Of a DNA stretch of 64,000 nt, positions 24,803-34,194 are shown in pieces (positions within the stretch are counted from its first letter, which is position 1; each line of letters opens with the position of its first letter). The stretch is from Nematostella vectensis. Lineage: Eukaryota; Cnidaria; Anthozoa; Actiniaria; Edwardsiidae. The notes under the pieces were generated by a model. The model saw nothing but the letters and a program-made list of their open reading frames with translations, did no database searches and had not been told where the DNA came from. Location of the stretch: NCBI RefSeq assembly GCF_932526225.1, contig NC_064034.1, forward strand, positions 19,714,927 to 19,778,926, in the 5' to 3' direction. A program made the position numbers and the translations under genes.

Positions 24803-25493
24803 GGGGGGGACTTTGGCCGTTCATAGAAACGCTTCGCGTAGATAAACTTTTTACTAAAAGTTAATCTACGCAAAACACACTTTGCGTAGATAAACTTTTA
24901 CTAAAAGTTAATCTACGCAAAACACACTTCGCGTAGATAAACAATTAGCAATAATCAATCCGCTGTCTATCGACAGCAGCGGGCGGGAATCGCGTTGATA
25001 AATAATTAGCAATCATCAACCCGCTGTCTACCGACACTCCGTAGGGTGGCGGGGTTGGGGCCTTTCATAGAAACGAGAGGGATCAGCGCCGCGCCCCCCA
25101 GCCCGTTTTCCATGGCCGGGAGGGGTCCGGGTAGAAAAGAAATTGGCAACTGCCAGCGCCTAGCGCGCGTCGGGCGGGGTCCGGGCGGCGCTAGTGTCGG
25201 GGTCGGGCAGGGGCTTGCGCGCGCGCGCGCATAGAAATGGGGGTAACCCGCGCCACGCCCCCCAGCCCGCAGCGCTTGCCGTTCCGGCGGCGGTATGCCC
25301 AGCGCTTGCCGTTCCGGCGGCGACATGCAGCAGGCTCATCCTGGCGTCCCGCCTCCTCGCCCCCCCCGGAGCGCCTAGCGCGATAACAGGGTGGCTGCCC
25401 CCCCCCCCCCCCCAGCGCTTTCCGTTCCGGCGGCGGTAACATGCGGGAACCTTGCAATTAGACCCCCGTCTGTCCTGTAGTATACCGAGCATT
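24803..25493 (+). repeat. Left terminal inverted repeat of the inner element
   Basis: It begins with a G run (24803-24809) and matches 32599-31935 inverted. Near the tip is a palindromic module GCGTAGATAAAC...GTTAATCTACGC, present twice here and once in the right TIR, which explains the length difference. Further in are GC-rich blocks with repeated CAGCGCTTGCCGTTCCGGCGG modules (shared 20-bp core CAGCGCTTGCCGTTCCGGCG). Confidence 0.92.
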
Positions 25494-25785
25494 TGAAGGA
25501 TGAAGTGCGGAAAGATTACTGCGGGTGGCTAAAGGTCGGCCATGAAAACACGTGTGGCCAGAGGTGCATGAACACCGACTGCAAGGTGCACCTCCAAAGG
25601 CTCCGTAAGGGCAGCCCCCTCCCCGTGCCAAGATCTGCGGCATAGGGACGCAGTCGGAGACGCGGTTGTGCCGCCCCTGCGGAGCGAATCGTGTAGGGCA
25701 GAGGATGCGCGGCACCGAGAGGCGCGTTTGGGAACGGTTCGCACTCGTCCTGTCTGATATCGTAGCCCGCGATACAGGCAATTAG
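25481..25785 (+). pseudogene. Cys-rich, probably zinc-binding protein of the inner element (frameshifted)
   Basis: The open frame starts inside the end of the TIR (EHLKDEVRKDYCGWLKVG) and continues with CGQRCMNTDCKVH and LRKGSPLPVP. A one-base frame change near 25627 then shifts to a second part with CGIGTQSETRLCRPCG and a charged helix, ending at TAG 25783-25785. Cys/His spacing suggests one or two treble-clef or zinc-ribbon-like sites. No ATG is seen in frame, so the start is unknown. The function is not known; a zinc-binding accessory protein ahead of the polymerase gene is the most I can say. Confidence 0.5.
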
Positions 25786-25876
25786 AGAATGGGTGGCACA
25801 AGGCATACCCAAACACTCGTCCCGCCGGCTGCGATACGGGCAATTAGAGACTGGGTGGCACAAGGCGCACCCAAAC
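25725..25876 (+). repeat. Short direct duplication upstream of the polymerase gene
   Basis: A segment of about 60 bp (GCAATTAGAGAATGGGTGGC at about 25778 and GCAATTAGAGACTGGGTGGC at about 25838) is repeated just before the ATG at 25877. It may be a slippage duplication in a decaying element. Confidence 0.65.
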
Positions 25877-28800
25877 ATGGACGCCTACATAGAGGAGATT
25901 CTCAATAGCATGCCTGACAAAGAGGCGCTTGCCGTTCTAGCAGGGCTGGTCCAGAACACCCTGAACGAGGGCATCCCCGAGGATGTCAAGCACTGAGGAT
26001 GTCAAGCAGTTGCTTAAGCCGCTCATACCGGCGAAAGCGCGGCCAAAGGAAGCCTGGCGCGAGTTCGACCCTTTGCTGGAGCAAAAGGGCCCAGAGAGCT
26101 TAGACCCCCAGAAGTACTATTCTCTCTTCGTCGGCGTCGCCCATCTTCGGTTCCCAAGCGTGGATGCCACTCTTCGGGGCCAAGACATAAGCGCCGGTGT
26201 TTACCAGGAGATAGAGATCTTGGTGGAGCAGGTGTCATTGCTCCAAAGCCGGATATGCGGGGGCCTGATATTAATGACGATGGCTCGGTGTGGTGGGTCT
26301 CGCACGAGCGAGAGTCTCTGCGGGCAAACGCAGTGTTGCAACCGGTGCTTGAGATGGTAGACCCCGACCGGCGTTTTTACGGTCGTTGTAAAGATTGGTG
26401 GGTCATTAGTCAAAAGAGGACCAAATCGCAGTCGGCGGCCTGGAAGGTATCGATTCGGGTATTTGGGAGAAAGGGCGAGAGTACCTCGTTTACGTGAGAT
26501 ACGAGCTTCGCCCTTTACCTGAGCAAAATAATGATCCTGGGCCAATGTTTGAGCGAGAGGGGAGTGACACCTTTGCTAACTGTGTTGTGAGTTATGTTGC
26601 CGACTTCTTGAGGAATCGCGGCACATCGCGCTCCCTCGGTCTAACCAAGACACGAGGCAAGATCCTCGAGCGATTTGACAAGAAGCTGGCCACTACGGGA
26701 TGCACCAAAGAATACCTCTTCGAGATGGAAAAGAAGCTCGAGGTAAAGCTAGTAGCCGTGGACGCCCTGGGTAAAGTTCTGTGAGACTCGGGGAAGTACA
26801 AGACTAAGGCGAGGGTCACTATCCCTTGCCACAATAACCACGCCTGGGCGGAACTTCCGACCGAACCACCTGCGATCACGGGCGTCCACGGCCTAGACTT
26901 CGAGGCTGAGGGGGAGCTTCGTTCGCTATGTCAGGAGAAGGCTCTAACCAGTGCCGCCACAAAAACGTGCGAGAGGTGCTCATTCGCTTTATAAACAGGG
27001 CGATCCCCAGAAGCACGAGGATCTGGCTGTGCGGGCGCGTTATAGTCACGCACGAAGGCAAACTGTACCGATCGGGACAGGACAGAGTGGCTATCGACAG
27101 GGCGTTTACAGACGAGACAGGGCATGATCCTCAATAGCTCCCTGATGATCACCAAGCCTACCAAGAGTACACCGAAGCTACGCACTCGATGGGAGGCGCA
27201 ATAGGGTATCGTTTCAAGAAGTGGATCCAAAGAGAGAACATCAGGCCAACGCCTCTTAAATACAGGGACGTCTGGCGAGCGGCTCAGGTTGAGTCCAAAG
27301 TGTGGAATAGCAAGGAAAACTTAGGGGCGCAACCTCATGGGCACATCGACATGCGTGCGGCGTACCTAGGATGCCTCGGACGCCATTGATTTGGTACGGA
27401 AATACGGCTTCCCTACGAACGTGTATCGTATCGCGGATGTTGTGGGACGGCCATTGAGCGAGGTTCTTCAACTAACCGGGGTCATTCAGCTGACCGAGTA
27501 GGAGTTCTCTGAGGCCTGCCACCCCTACACTTCCGGGAGGGGAGGGCAGCACTTGGAACAAAACGAGGGCTGGATCACCACGCCAGAGCTCAAGGACCTG
27601 TTAGACTCGGGTGACCTCGTCATGGCCACGGCGAGGGAGGTGTTGTACAGCGTCGGAAAAAAGGACTCCATCAGGTTCCCCCACTCCAGCGCGAGTAGCG
27701 AAGACTTGCAGCATCCTGAGGGTCGAGATCTTGCTGTCCGTTTCGTAGGCAAGTGCGCTCGCCATGGCGACGAGTCCTCGATCGTAGTTCGCGACCGTGA
27801 AGAAGCCGCGTATCTGACAAACCTCCGTGCGGGCACCGACCACTTACTTAACTTCGAGCATGCCGACGGGGCTCATCTGATCCAATACAAAGACGGTGTC
27901 CGACGCTCACAATGATACCATATCAGGGCCTTCGTCTTGGCGTACACAAACATAGCGTTGCGACGCATGTTGAGGCGGATTCCTCGCGAAGACGTCCTCC
28001 GGGTGTGCACAGATGCCATATACGCAAAGGCGGTGCCCAGTGGTGTAAAGCTCGTGGAGCGAAATCCGAGGTATGGAGAGTGGCGCCACAAGAAGCCTGG
28101 GTACGAGTGGCGACCTGAAGCGGCTTGGGATCCGAAGAAGTCGGGGAGCTTGGCCAAAGAGCCAAGCACTGCGCCGAGTCTGCCGTGCGATCTAGTGGCT
28201 GCAACCTCTGCAAAGATGTATCTAGCCGGCCAAGGAGGATCGGGGAAGACCGAGTGGGCGGTGAGCATGTTCCGCGGCCACAACGTTGTGGTGCTCACTC
28301 CCGAGAACGACCTCGCCCACGACCATCGCAATAACCCGCGAATCGCGGTGAAGGCTCAAACCTACCACCATTACCTCTGCATACCAGCGGAGAAGCCGAA
28401 AGAGGAGTGGAGACCTTCCGAGCTGGGGCACAAACTCGACCATCTCGCAGAAGTAATCATCATTGACGAGTGCTGTAAGGTACAGACTAAAGTGCTACGC
28501 GCCATCCTAGAGTATCTCGCCACGCAGCCGTCTCAGGTAGTGTGTTGTGGCGACTATGGGCAGGTTCCGCCCTGGGGAGATAAAGAGGGGCCTCACGATA
28601 TGCTCGAGGAGTGGGCACAAGGAAACATCCGCTGGTTCGAGTCTGACTACCGCTGCCTGTGTGAAGACTGCGGAAAGCCGTACAGTACATGCGACGGCCT
28701 GCCCTCCTCCAGGCTCCACGATATAAAGGACCGGATTTGGTGTCGGCCAAATTCCCAACAGCTTGAGGTGTTTCGAGAGGAGTGGGGTGGGGTAGCGTTC

Positions 28801-29591
28801 GACGCGGCGATCGAGCAGGCCCACCCAAACGATATGTGGGTGTGCTCGACCAACAAGATGGGGGCCCTTGTTCAGCAGCGATTGATAGAGCACCACAGGA
28901 AAAACTACCCCCGATTGCCAGCAACCATCCGCTTTGACCCCGATCCTAGCATCGCGCATCGTTATCGCAAGCAAGGGCGGCCCGTGCCCGTGCCAGGCAA
29001 AGGGGGAAAATGGTCGACGCGTACAAAGGCACGGTATTCGAGGTTCCTCTCGACGCGGTCCTTAACGGGCTTCCCCTCGAGTGGAAATACGCGGGCTGGG
29101 GAACCGTCCACCGGGTGCAGGGCAAGTCCATCCAGACTCCAAGACGTCTGTTTATCATAGACCACAGCTTAGAGGGCTGGATCACGAATGCTGTATACAC
29201 CGACATCTCCAGCGTGCGGCACGCCGACCAGATAGTCCGCGTAATTCCCCCCGATAACGCCCCCGGTGCCTTGGTTCCCACAGGACTGCAGGCTACGCCC
29301 AGTGAAGTGCTCATTACAGCGCGAATCAAGCGATACGCTGTAGACGACAGGCAAAAGGGTCGCACAGAGTACACGGGATCGCACCACGTTCTAACGGTAG
29401 ACCACGTACTCGGCATGATTGCTGACGTGGAAAAGAAGTGCACGGTCTGTGGCACTCAGCTTCTGTTTCAGGGATACACCAAGAGCCATCCCCAATGCTT
29501 CAGTATCGACCGGCTGGACGACAGTCAGGGTCACTACAAGTGGAATTTCAGACTCACGTGCCTTAGCTGCAATAGAAGGCACAAGCGCTGA
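25877..29591 (+). pseudogene. Broken family-B-like DNA polymerase fused to SF1 helicase and HNH domain
   Basis: One long gene of about 1,200 codons, now interrupted. It opens at 25877 (MDAYIEEILNSMPDKEALA). Reading moves between frames near 25985, 26245, 26470, 26950, 27380 and 29005, and there are in-frame stops at 26782, 27135, 27499 and 27913. In the first half, HIDMRAAYL (27342-27368) looks like polymerase motif A, FVLAYTNIALRRML like motif B, and VCTDAIYA (28003-28026) like motif C, with Cys in the place of the first Asp of DTDS. The second half is a clear superfamily-1 helicase followed by an HNH-type Cys pair. The polymerase assignment rests on motif order and the rve integrase context and is less sure than the helicase. 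The gene ends one base before the convergent integrase gene. Confidence 0.65.
28190..29591 (+). pseudogene. SF1 helicase and HNH endonuclease portion of the fusion gene
   Basis: Walker A is GQGGSGKTEW (28228-28257) and Walker B is IIIDECC (28456-28476). Motif III-like VVCCGDYGQVPP lies near 28540-28575. After a frameshift near 29005, motif V-like TVHRVQGKSI and motif VI-like AVYTDISSVRHADQI follow, the latter with Ser where SF1 helicases usually have Arg. The tail (about 29439-29588) has CTVCG, FSIDRLDDSQGHYKWN and CLSCNRRH, an HNH-type zinc-finger nuclease arrangement. Such a helicase would unwind DNA during element replication. The C-terminal HNH could nick DNA or simply bind it. Confidence 0.75.
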
Positions 29592-30525
29592 TTACGCAAC
29601 GCGCAACTGCGAACGCGTGAAGCCGTGCTTAGAATACGCCGTGTTATACAACACTGGCCATAACCCTCTTCAGTATTGGGTATGCCTTGCTTGTCCACCA
29701 CGGGTCCGTCGCTCGCCGTCGGCCCTTGCCCTTGGAGGTCTTCCTCGTTTACGGCGATGTACACCCCGTTCCGACCTCTAAGGGGACCTCTAGTGGGGGC
29801 TTTTCGGCTTTGAGAGGCACGCGCCTCAGCTTTATGGCGTCTTTAGGCGCAAAGCCAGTCATGCGAGTCTTCGTTGCGTTTATGTCCGAGATGACGATTG
29901 GCAAAGCAGTAACCCACTCGCGGTTTGTTTCGCCGGATGCAAGCTCCTTCGAGTACTGCGCACGAAATAGGCATTGTGCCAGCCAGCGATGGAAAAACTC
30001 GGCGAAAGCTTGGCTCCTGTGGTGCCCTGGCTCAGCCCGTCGGACCTCCACCCCGTGGTCTGTTAGGAGCTTTGTGGTAGCACCCTTGAACTCCGTGCCG
30101 TCATCAACCATGAGGACTTTAGGCCATGTGAGAGGTCCCTCTGCATAGATGTCAGCGAGTTCGCGGGAGACGACGGCCGCGCTCTTAGTCCTCAGTGGGC
30201 GGGCGGCTTTATATCGTGAAGCAACGTCAACAACACTCAGGGCATACTTGTACCCGCGTTCGGTTGGCAAGAATAGTAGGTCCGACTGGTGGATGCGGTT
30301 CGGTGTCTGCTCCGAGAAATGGGCGTATTTAGTCGGAGGAGGGGGTGTCTGTGTGTAGCCCCCGACGGGCTGCGAGCTTACCCACTTGAACACTCGATCT
30401 ATGGAGGCTGAGCCCTTGGGAAGTTTGGCATGCAGAGCGGTCACTCCCTGGAAGCCACCGTTGGCGTAGTATATAGGACAAAGGAACGCATCGAGTTCTT
30501 CGTCGGACATGCGCTTCGCCGCCAT
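29592..30525 (-). pseudogene. Retroviral-type (rve, DDE) integrase of the inner element
   Basis: Reading starts plausibly at 30510 (MSDEELDAFLCPIYYANGGF) or 30525, within a longer frame open to 30918. The N-terminal helical part is followed by the catalytic core: Asp in HQSDLLFLPTERGYKYALSV, Asp in LMVDDGTEFKG and Glu in RSQAFAEFFHRWL, 34 residues after the second Asp. A TAA at 29749-29751 breaks the frame. The same frame continues with GRRRATDPWWTSKAY, a C-terminal motif typical of Polinton/adintovirus-type integrases. A further frame change near 29645 leads to HGFTRSQLRVA and a stop at 29592. The enzyme would insert the element with a short target duplication, matching the 6-bp TCATAC flanks. 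Confidence 0.8.
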
Positions 30526-30868
30526 TACGTGTCGGCAATGTACTGCAACAGGTGTATCAGTCTCCAACAGGCGGTTGCCGTCTGCTCGGGTAGTGCCGAG
30601 GCGGTCTTTCTGAGGTCGGTAGGCCCTCGGAGAACGACATTGGTGAATCTCTTTAACGCACTCCCTGTCTGCGCACCACAACTCGAGGCTTCGGTTAGCA
30701 ATGTCACCAAAGCTACATAATCCACCCATTGACGACACCTTCGGTGTCATCGACTTGTCTCGCTTAGCAGCGGCTGCTACCTCGTGCATAGCACTCCACA
30801 GCTGGTCTGCAATCATCTTATACGTATACGTATACGCGAAGTATGGAAAAAGGCCGCCTAGATCTAAA

Positions 30869-30988
30869 TCACAGCAAGCGGCTAGCTGTGTAGCCGATGG
30901 CGAGAGAGCCGGCGCCAATGTACGCCAACTCGGCGTTTTTCTGCGTTTTGCTGGGGATGTAGTAGTCGGACAGCTCAGGAGCCCGCAT
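30869..30988 (-). CDS. Tiny 39-aa ORF of the inner element
   Basis: An intact frame from ATG 30988 (MRAPELSDYYIPSKTQK), ending in a glycine/alanine-rich hydrophobic segment (LAYIGAGSLAIGYTA) and a stop at 30869-30871. It lies between the integrase and the next small ORF on the same strand, 33 bp from the latter. No known family. A single-pass membrane peptide or minor virion-like protein is possible. Confidence 0.45.
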   Translation of the reverse strand: MRAPELSDYYIPSKTQKNAELAYIGAGSLAIGYTASRLL

Positions 30989-31021
30989 TGACTTCAGGGG
31001 TTGTTTTGGTCGGGTCTGGTT

Positions 31022-31294
31022 TTAAAGTTTGAGCGCGTATTCAGTGTCGGTGAAGTTTTGCTTTGCGATGGCCCCTCCCTCGCGACTTTGCGCTTGCCAA
31101 TCGAGGATTTCTTGTCGCCGCTGTTGGTAGCGTCCATAGTCTTGTTGGTATTTCTCGAGGGCCTTGTCGTGCCTCTCCTTCTCAGCTAAGGGAGGGCTCT
31201 CATCGTTCGACAGGAACTTTGCGAGGTAGTTGCCACCAACGAATGCAGTCACGTTTAGGACGGCGCCACCAACCAAAATTGCGATGGAGGCCAT
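31022..31294 (-). CDS. Small 90-aa protein with N-terminal membrane segment and charged helix
   Basis: Intact frame. The N-terminus MASIAILVGGAVLNVTAFVG is hydrophobic with glycines, like one membrane helix. Residues about 30-75 are highly charged and helical (EKERHDKALEKYQQDYG). It sits in a run of small minus-strand ORFs that remain open although the large genes are broken. Function unknown. Confidence 0.55.
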   Translation of the reverse strand: MASIAILVGGAVLNVTAFVGGNYLAKFLSNDESPPLAEKERHDKALEKYQQDYGRYQQRRQEILDWQAQSREGGAIAKQNFTDTEYALKL

Positions 31295-31390
31295 CGAGTA
31301 GTGTGTGTGTGTTTAGCACACTGTGTACGTGTAAGTACGTACATGAACACGAGTCTAATACATGGCCTACACATGTAGTGTTGTACACTA

Positions 31391-31615
31391 CTACATTGGC
31401 AGAATCTTCTGGTCCTCAAGGTAACCCTTCAAAGCGACAGCACCTGCAACGGCGGCAGTCATTTTTGCGTAGTTCATGGCGTTCGCGGAGGGGTCTTTGC
31501 TGAAGTCTTCGCGCAAGACCTTGCGCCAAACCCAGCCGATGCCGGCGACGAGGCCGGTTATGACTGCGGCGTCGGTGATGGTCTTTGTAATCTTGCTTTG
31601 CTGCGTCGTCGACAT
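31391..31615 (-). CDS. Small 74-aa protein with two hydrophobic stretches
   Basis: ATG at 31615 (MSTTQQSKITKTITDAAVIT). A glycine-containing hydrophobic stretch (VITGLVAGIGWVW) is followed by a basic/acidic spacer and a second one (MTAAVAGAVALKGYL), suggesting a two-pass or hairpin membrane protein. The frame is open upstream to 31867, but the first part looks unlike protein, and the start fits the neighbour pattern. Its start is 4 bp from the divergent ORF at 31620. Confidence 0.52.
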   Translation of the reverse strand: MSTTQQSKITKTITDAAVITGLVAGIGWVWRKVLREDFSKDPSANAMNYAKMTAAVAGAVALKGYLEDQKILPM

Positions 31616-31619
31616 TGCG

Positions 31620-31847
31620 ATGCACGGACGTGCGGATATGGGTGGGGCCCTTGTGTTTAAATGTCTGCTTACTCCATGGCTAACAGTCGAGATTTGCACG
31701 ACTATAGCCGCCCTCTCGCCCATCGCTACTCTGCCAGCCGGGCACCACACGGCCGAGTCCATCGTGGAAACGATCAACCGCGCTGAAAGCAAGATTCTGA
31801 CTGCGAAGCTGGTTCGCGAGGAGTTCGGGAGCGAGGTGTTCGAATAA
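31620..31847 (+). CDS. Small 75-aa ORF divergent from the small membrane-protein cluster
   Basis: Starts MHGRADMGG (or at 31638), then has a hydrophobic stretch and an acidic/basic helical end (ESIVETINRAESKILTAK), with a stop at 31845-31847 just inside the right TIR. It overlaps antisense open frame, so it could be a shadow. The regular helical C-terminus argues that it is real. Confidence 0.38.
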   Translation: MHGRADMGGALVFKCLLTPWLTVEICTTIAALSPIATLPAGHHTAESIVETINRAESKILTAKLVREEFGSEVFE

Positions 31848-31934
31848 AACTCAGGTTTAAACGCCACGCCAGCGGATTTGAATTTAGGGCCGAAAAACGG
31901 TTATTCCGCGCTCCCTAGGTTGGCGGTCCAATCC

Positions 31935-32599
31935 AATGCTCGGTATACTACAGGACAGACGGGGGTCTAATTGCAAGGTTCCCGCATGTTACCGCCGCCG
32001 GAACAGCAAGCGCTGGGGGGGGGGAGGCCGCCACCCTGTTGTCGCGCTAGGCGCTCCGGGGGGCGAGGAGGCGGGACGCCAGGATGAGCCTGCTGCATGC
32101 CGCCGCCGGAACAGCAAGCGCTGGGCATACCGCCGCCGGAACGGCAAGCGCTGCGGGCTGGGGGGCGCGGCGCGGGTTACCCCCATTTCTATGCGCGCGC
32201 GCGCGCGCAAGCCCCTGCCCGACCCCGGCACTAGTGCCGCCCGGACCCCGCCCGACGCGCGCTAGGCGCTGGCAGTTGCCAATTTCTTTTCTACCCGGAC
32301 CCCGCCCGGCCATGGAAAACGGGCTGGGGGGCGCGGCGGGGCGCGGCGCGGGTCCCTCTCGTTTCTATGAAAGGCCCCAGTCCCGCCACCCTACGGAGTG
32401 TCGAAAGACAGCGGGTTGATGATTGCTAATTATTTATCTACGCGATCCCCGCCCGCTGCTGTCGATAGACAGCGGATTGATGATTGCTAATTGTTTATCT
32501 ACGCGAAGTGTGTTTTGCGTAGATTAACTTTTAGTAAAAGTTTATCTACGCGAAGCGTTTCTATGAACGGCCAAAGTCCCCCCCCCCCCCCCCCCCCCC
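31935..32599 (-). repeat. Right terminal inverted repeat of the inner element
   Basis: Inverted match to 24803-25493, ending in a long C run (32578-32599). It has a single copy of the palindromic GCGTAGAT module. Identity to the left repeat is high, suggesting a fairly recent insertion or homogenisation between the arms. Confidence 0.92.
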
Positions 32600-33908
32600 A
32601 CTCATACAGATATCTCCTATTCTATTCCATTTGGTTATGCTACCGCCTTTGAACTCTTTTTCTAGACTCCACCCGTTTAACGGTTTCGATTCAAAACAAA
32701 ACAAAAACCTGTCGTGTTATCAGTCGCATTTTACTCATAGAGAGAGAGAGAGATGCTGGATAGCGGGGGTGGGTGTGGGGCTTGAAAACCCCAAGTCCAG
32801 TGAAAAACTTAAAAAACGTAGACAAAAAAAATACCGTGCGAAATAACTGTCATAAAAACTGCGAAATTGCAAACTTTTTGAATAACAATGTTTTTTTAGT
32901 GAGAGGGGGTTATGTGTGTTTTATATGATTCTTATTCATAGTTTTTCATAGATTGACAAATTTCCTCTTCAAAATATATACCCGTAGCAGTTTGTTTTAT
33001 ATTCTTCCGTACTTTAGACTGTATAGAGTGTTTCTTTCAGCGTTCACATCTTCACAGTAAGCGTTCTCACAGAATAGAGATATCTGGACGAAATGCACAA
33101 CCCGGGATCTCAGTTCCGCTCGTGCAACTCTGTCACATGTGAAACAAACAAGGCAGCTATCGTCGATTACCATGTATGACACTAGCGTGGGCTTCGTTTG
33201 AAGCGCGTTCAGATACTCAACTTTTGATTCTAATTTCTCATAAACGCAGGTTCGACATACAACTACATCAAGCAAGTACTTTCGGTAAGGCCTATTTTAC
33301 CAATAGAATCGGGTAATAGTTTGAAAGATGAGCGGGTTGCGCTAAAATGTCGAAAAGGAAAAATTCTTTATTTTTCAAATTATCTTAACAAAAATACTCT
33401 CGAATTGACTATCTGAAATTTATTCTTGTGCAAAACTGGTCCTCTTGCCCCTCTCACACAAGTCGCCTTAGGGTTGGACTTAGGAGGGGACGTAAATTCG
33501 GGGATGGATCTTGGTAGGCAAGAGTGCATTTATTTTTTCAAATATTGCGTGGACAATTTTGGCGTGAAATAAAGATTCATCAATCGCGAAGTTTGACAGG
33601 TCAGTTTTAAGCCAAAAATTCGTGTGCTTCAAGTTGGTGTATTGTTAGGTGTTACTGTAGATTTAGGAAAAAAATCATCGCGCAGATTTCGAGATTTTTA
33701 TTTTAATATAAAAATATTGCTTCCTTTTAACTTGCATGATAAAAAATAATTTGATTTCCAAGAAGAGTGAATCTAGCGGAATCTGATAAAGCATAGATGT
33801 ATTAATAAAATCTAAAAAAATTACGAAAATCGCGCCGAAAATGAGTCTTCTGTAGGGAAAATAGTATATAAGCTGTTTAGCCAAAACAACCTCGGCGCGC
33901 CACCTTAA

Positions 33909-33975
33909 CGTTTCGAGCGTTAGCCCTTCGTCGCAAAAGCTTTTTTTCTCAGACGAAGGGCTAACGCTCGAAACG
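33909..33975. repeat. 24-bp perfect inverted repeat (hairpin) abutting the TTAA end
   Basis: The arms at 33909-33932 and 33952-33975 are exact reverse complements (core TTTCGAGCGTTAGCCCTTCG) around a 19-bp T-rich loop. Similar CGAAACGCTCGAA-type modules are common short repeats in invertebrate genomes. It begins directly after the outer element's TTAA. Confidence 0.85.
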
Positions 33976-34194
33976 CACCACAACCATTCTGTTTCACAAA
34001 GGCGTTTAACATACTTTTTTAACCTTGTGTTGATTCATACCTTGTCTATACACGCCTACGCAGACCATCTAGGTTTTCTACAGCTTGGCTGTAGTCTTTC
34101 TAGATATACCATTTTGCTCCACCAAACTACCTTTATGACTTTATCGGATCTACTAACCCCCCCCTCCCCCACCCCCCCCACCCCATCATCCTCC

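Larger units (their letters stand above)
24803..32601. mobile_element. GC-rich integrating DNA element with long TIRs, polymerase-helicase and integrase genes
   Basis: The element is bounded by terminal inverted repeats of 691 and 665 bp and flanked by TCATAC at 24797-24802 and 32602-32607. The outer foldback's other arm supplies an unoccupied version of the site, which supports real insertion. Composition is far more GC-rich than the host DNA around it. Gene order: Cys-rich ORF (+), polymerase/helicase/HNH (+), integrase (-, ending directly against the previous gene), three tiny ORFs (-), one tiny ORF (+). A rve integrase with a protein-primed-type polymerase and a 6-bp duplication resembles Polinton/adintovirus-type elements. 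No capsid, protease or packaging ATPase is visible. Multiple stops and frameshifts show this copy is dead. Confidence 0.82.
24005..33908. mobile_element. TTAA-bounded foldback element, split by a later insertion
   Basis: The left arm (24005-24802, resuming at 32608-32623) and the right arm (33071-33908, inverted) match over about 0.8 kb with scattered mismatches. Both outer ends are TTAA followed inward by GGTGGCG, with TTAA at 24005-24008 and 33905-33908. TTAA target duplications are the hallmark of piggyBac and Kolobok transposons. Without the inserted 7.8-kb element it would be about 2.1 kb: two arms around a 446-bp unique centre (32624-33070) with no ORF I recognise. So it is a non-autonomous element. 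Arm divergence is clearly greater than that of the inner element's repeats, so it is older. Confidence 0.8.

Noticed and set aside
25046-25492. Several overlapping ORFs in the terminal repeats
   Set aside because: High GC suppresses stop codons; all frames look alike in composition and the same sequence occurs inverted at the other end.
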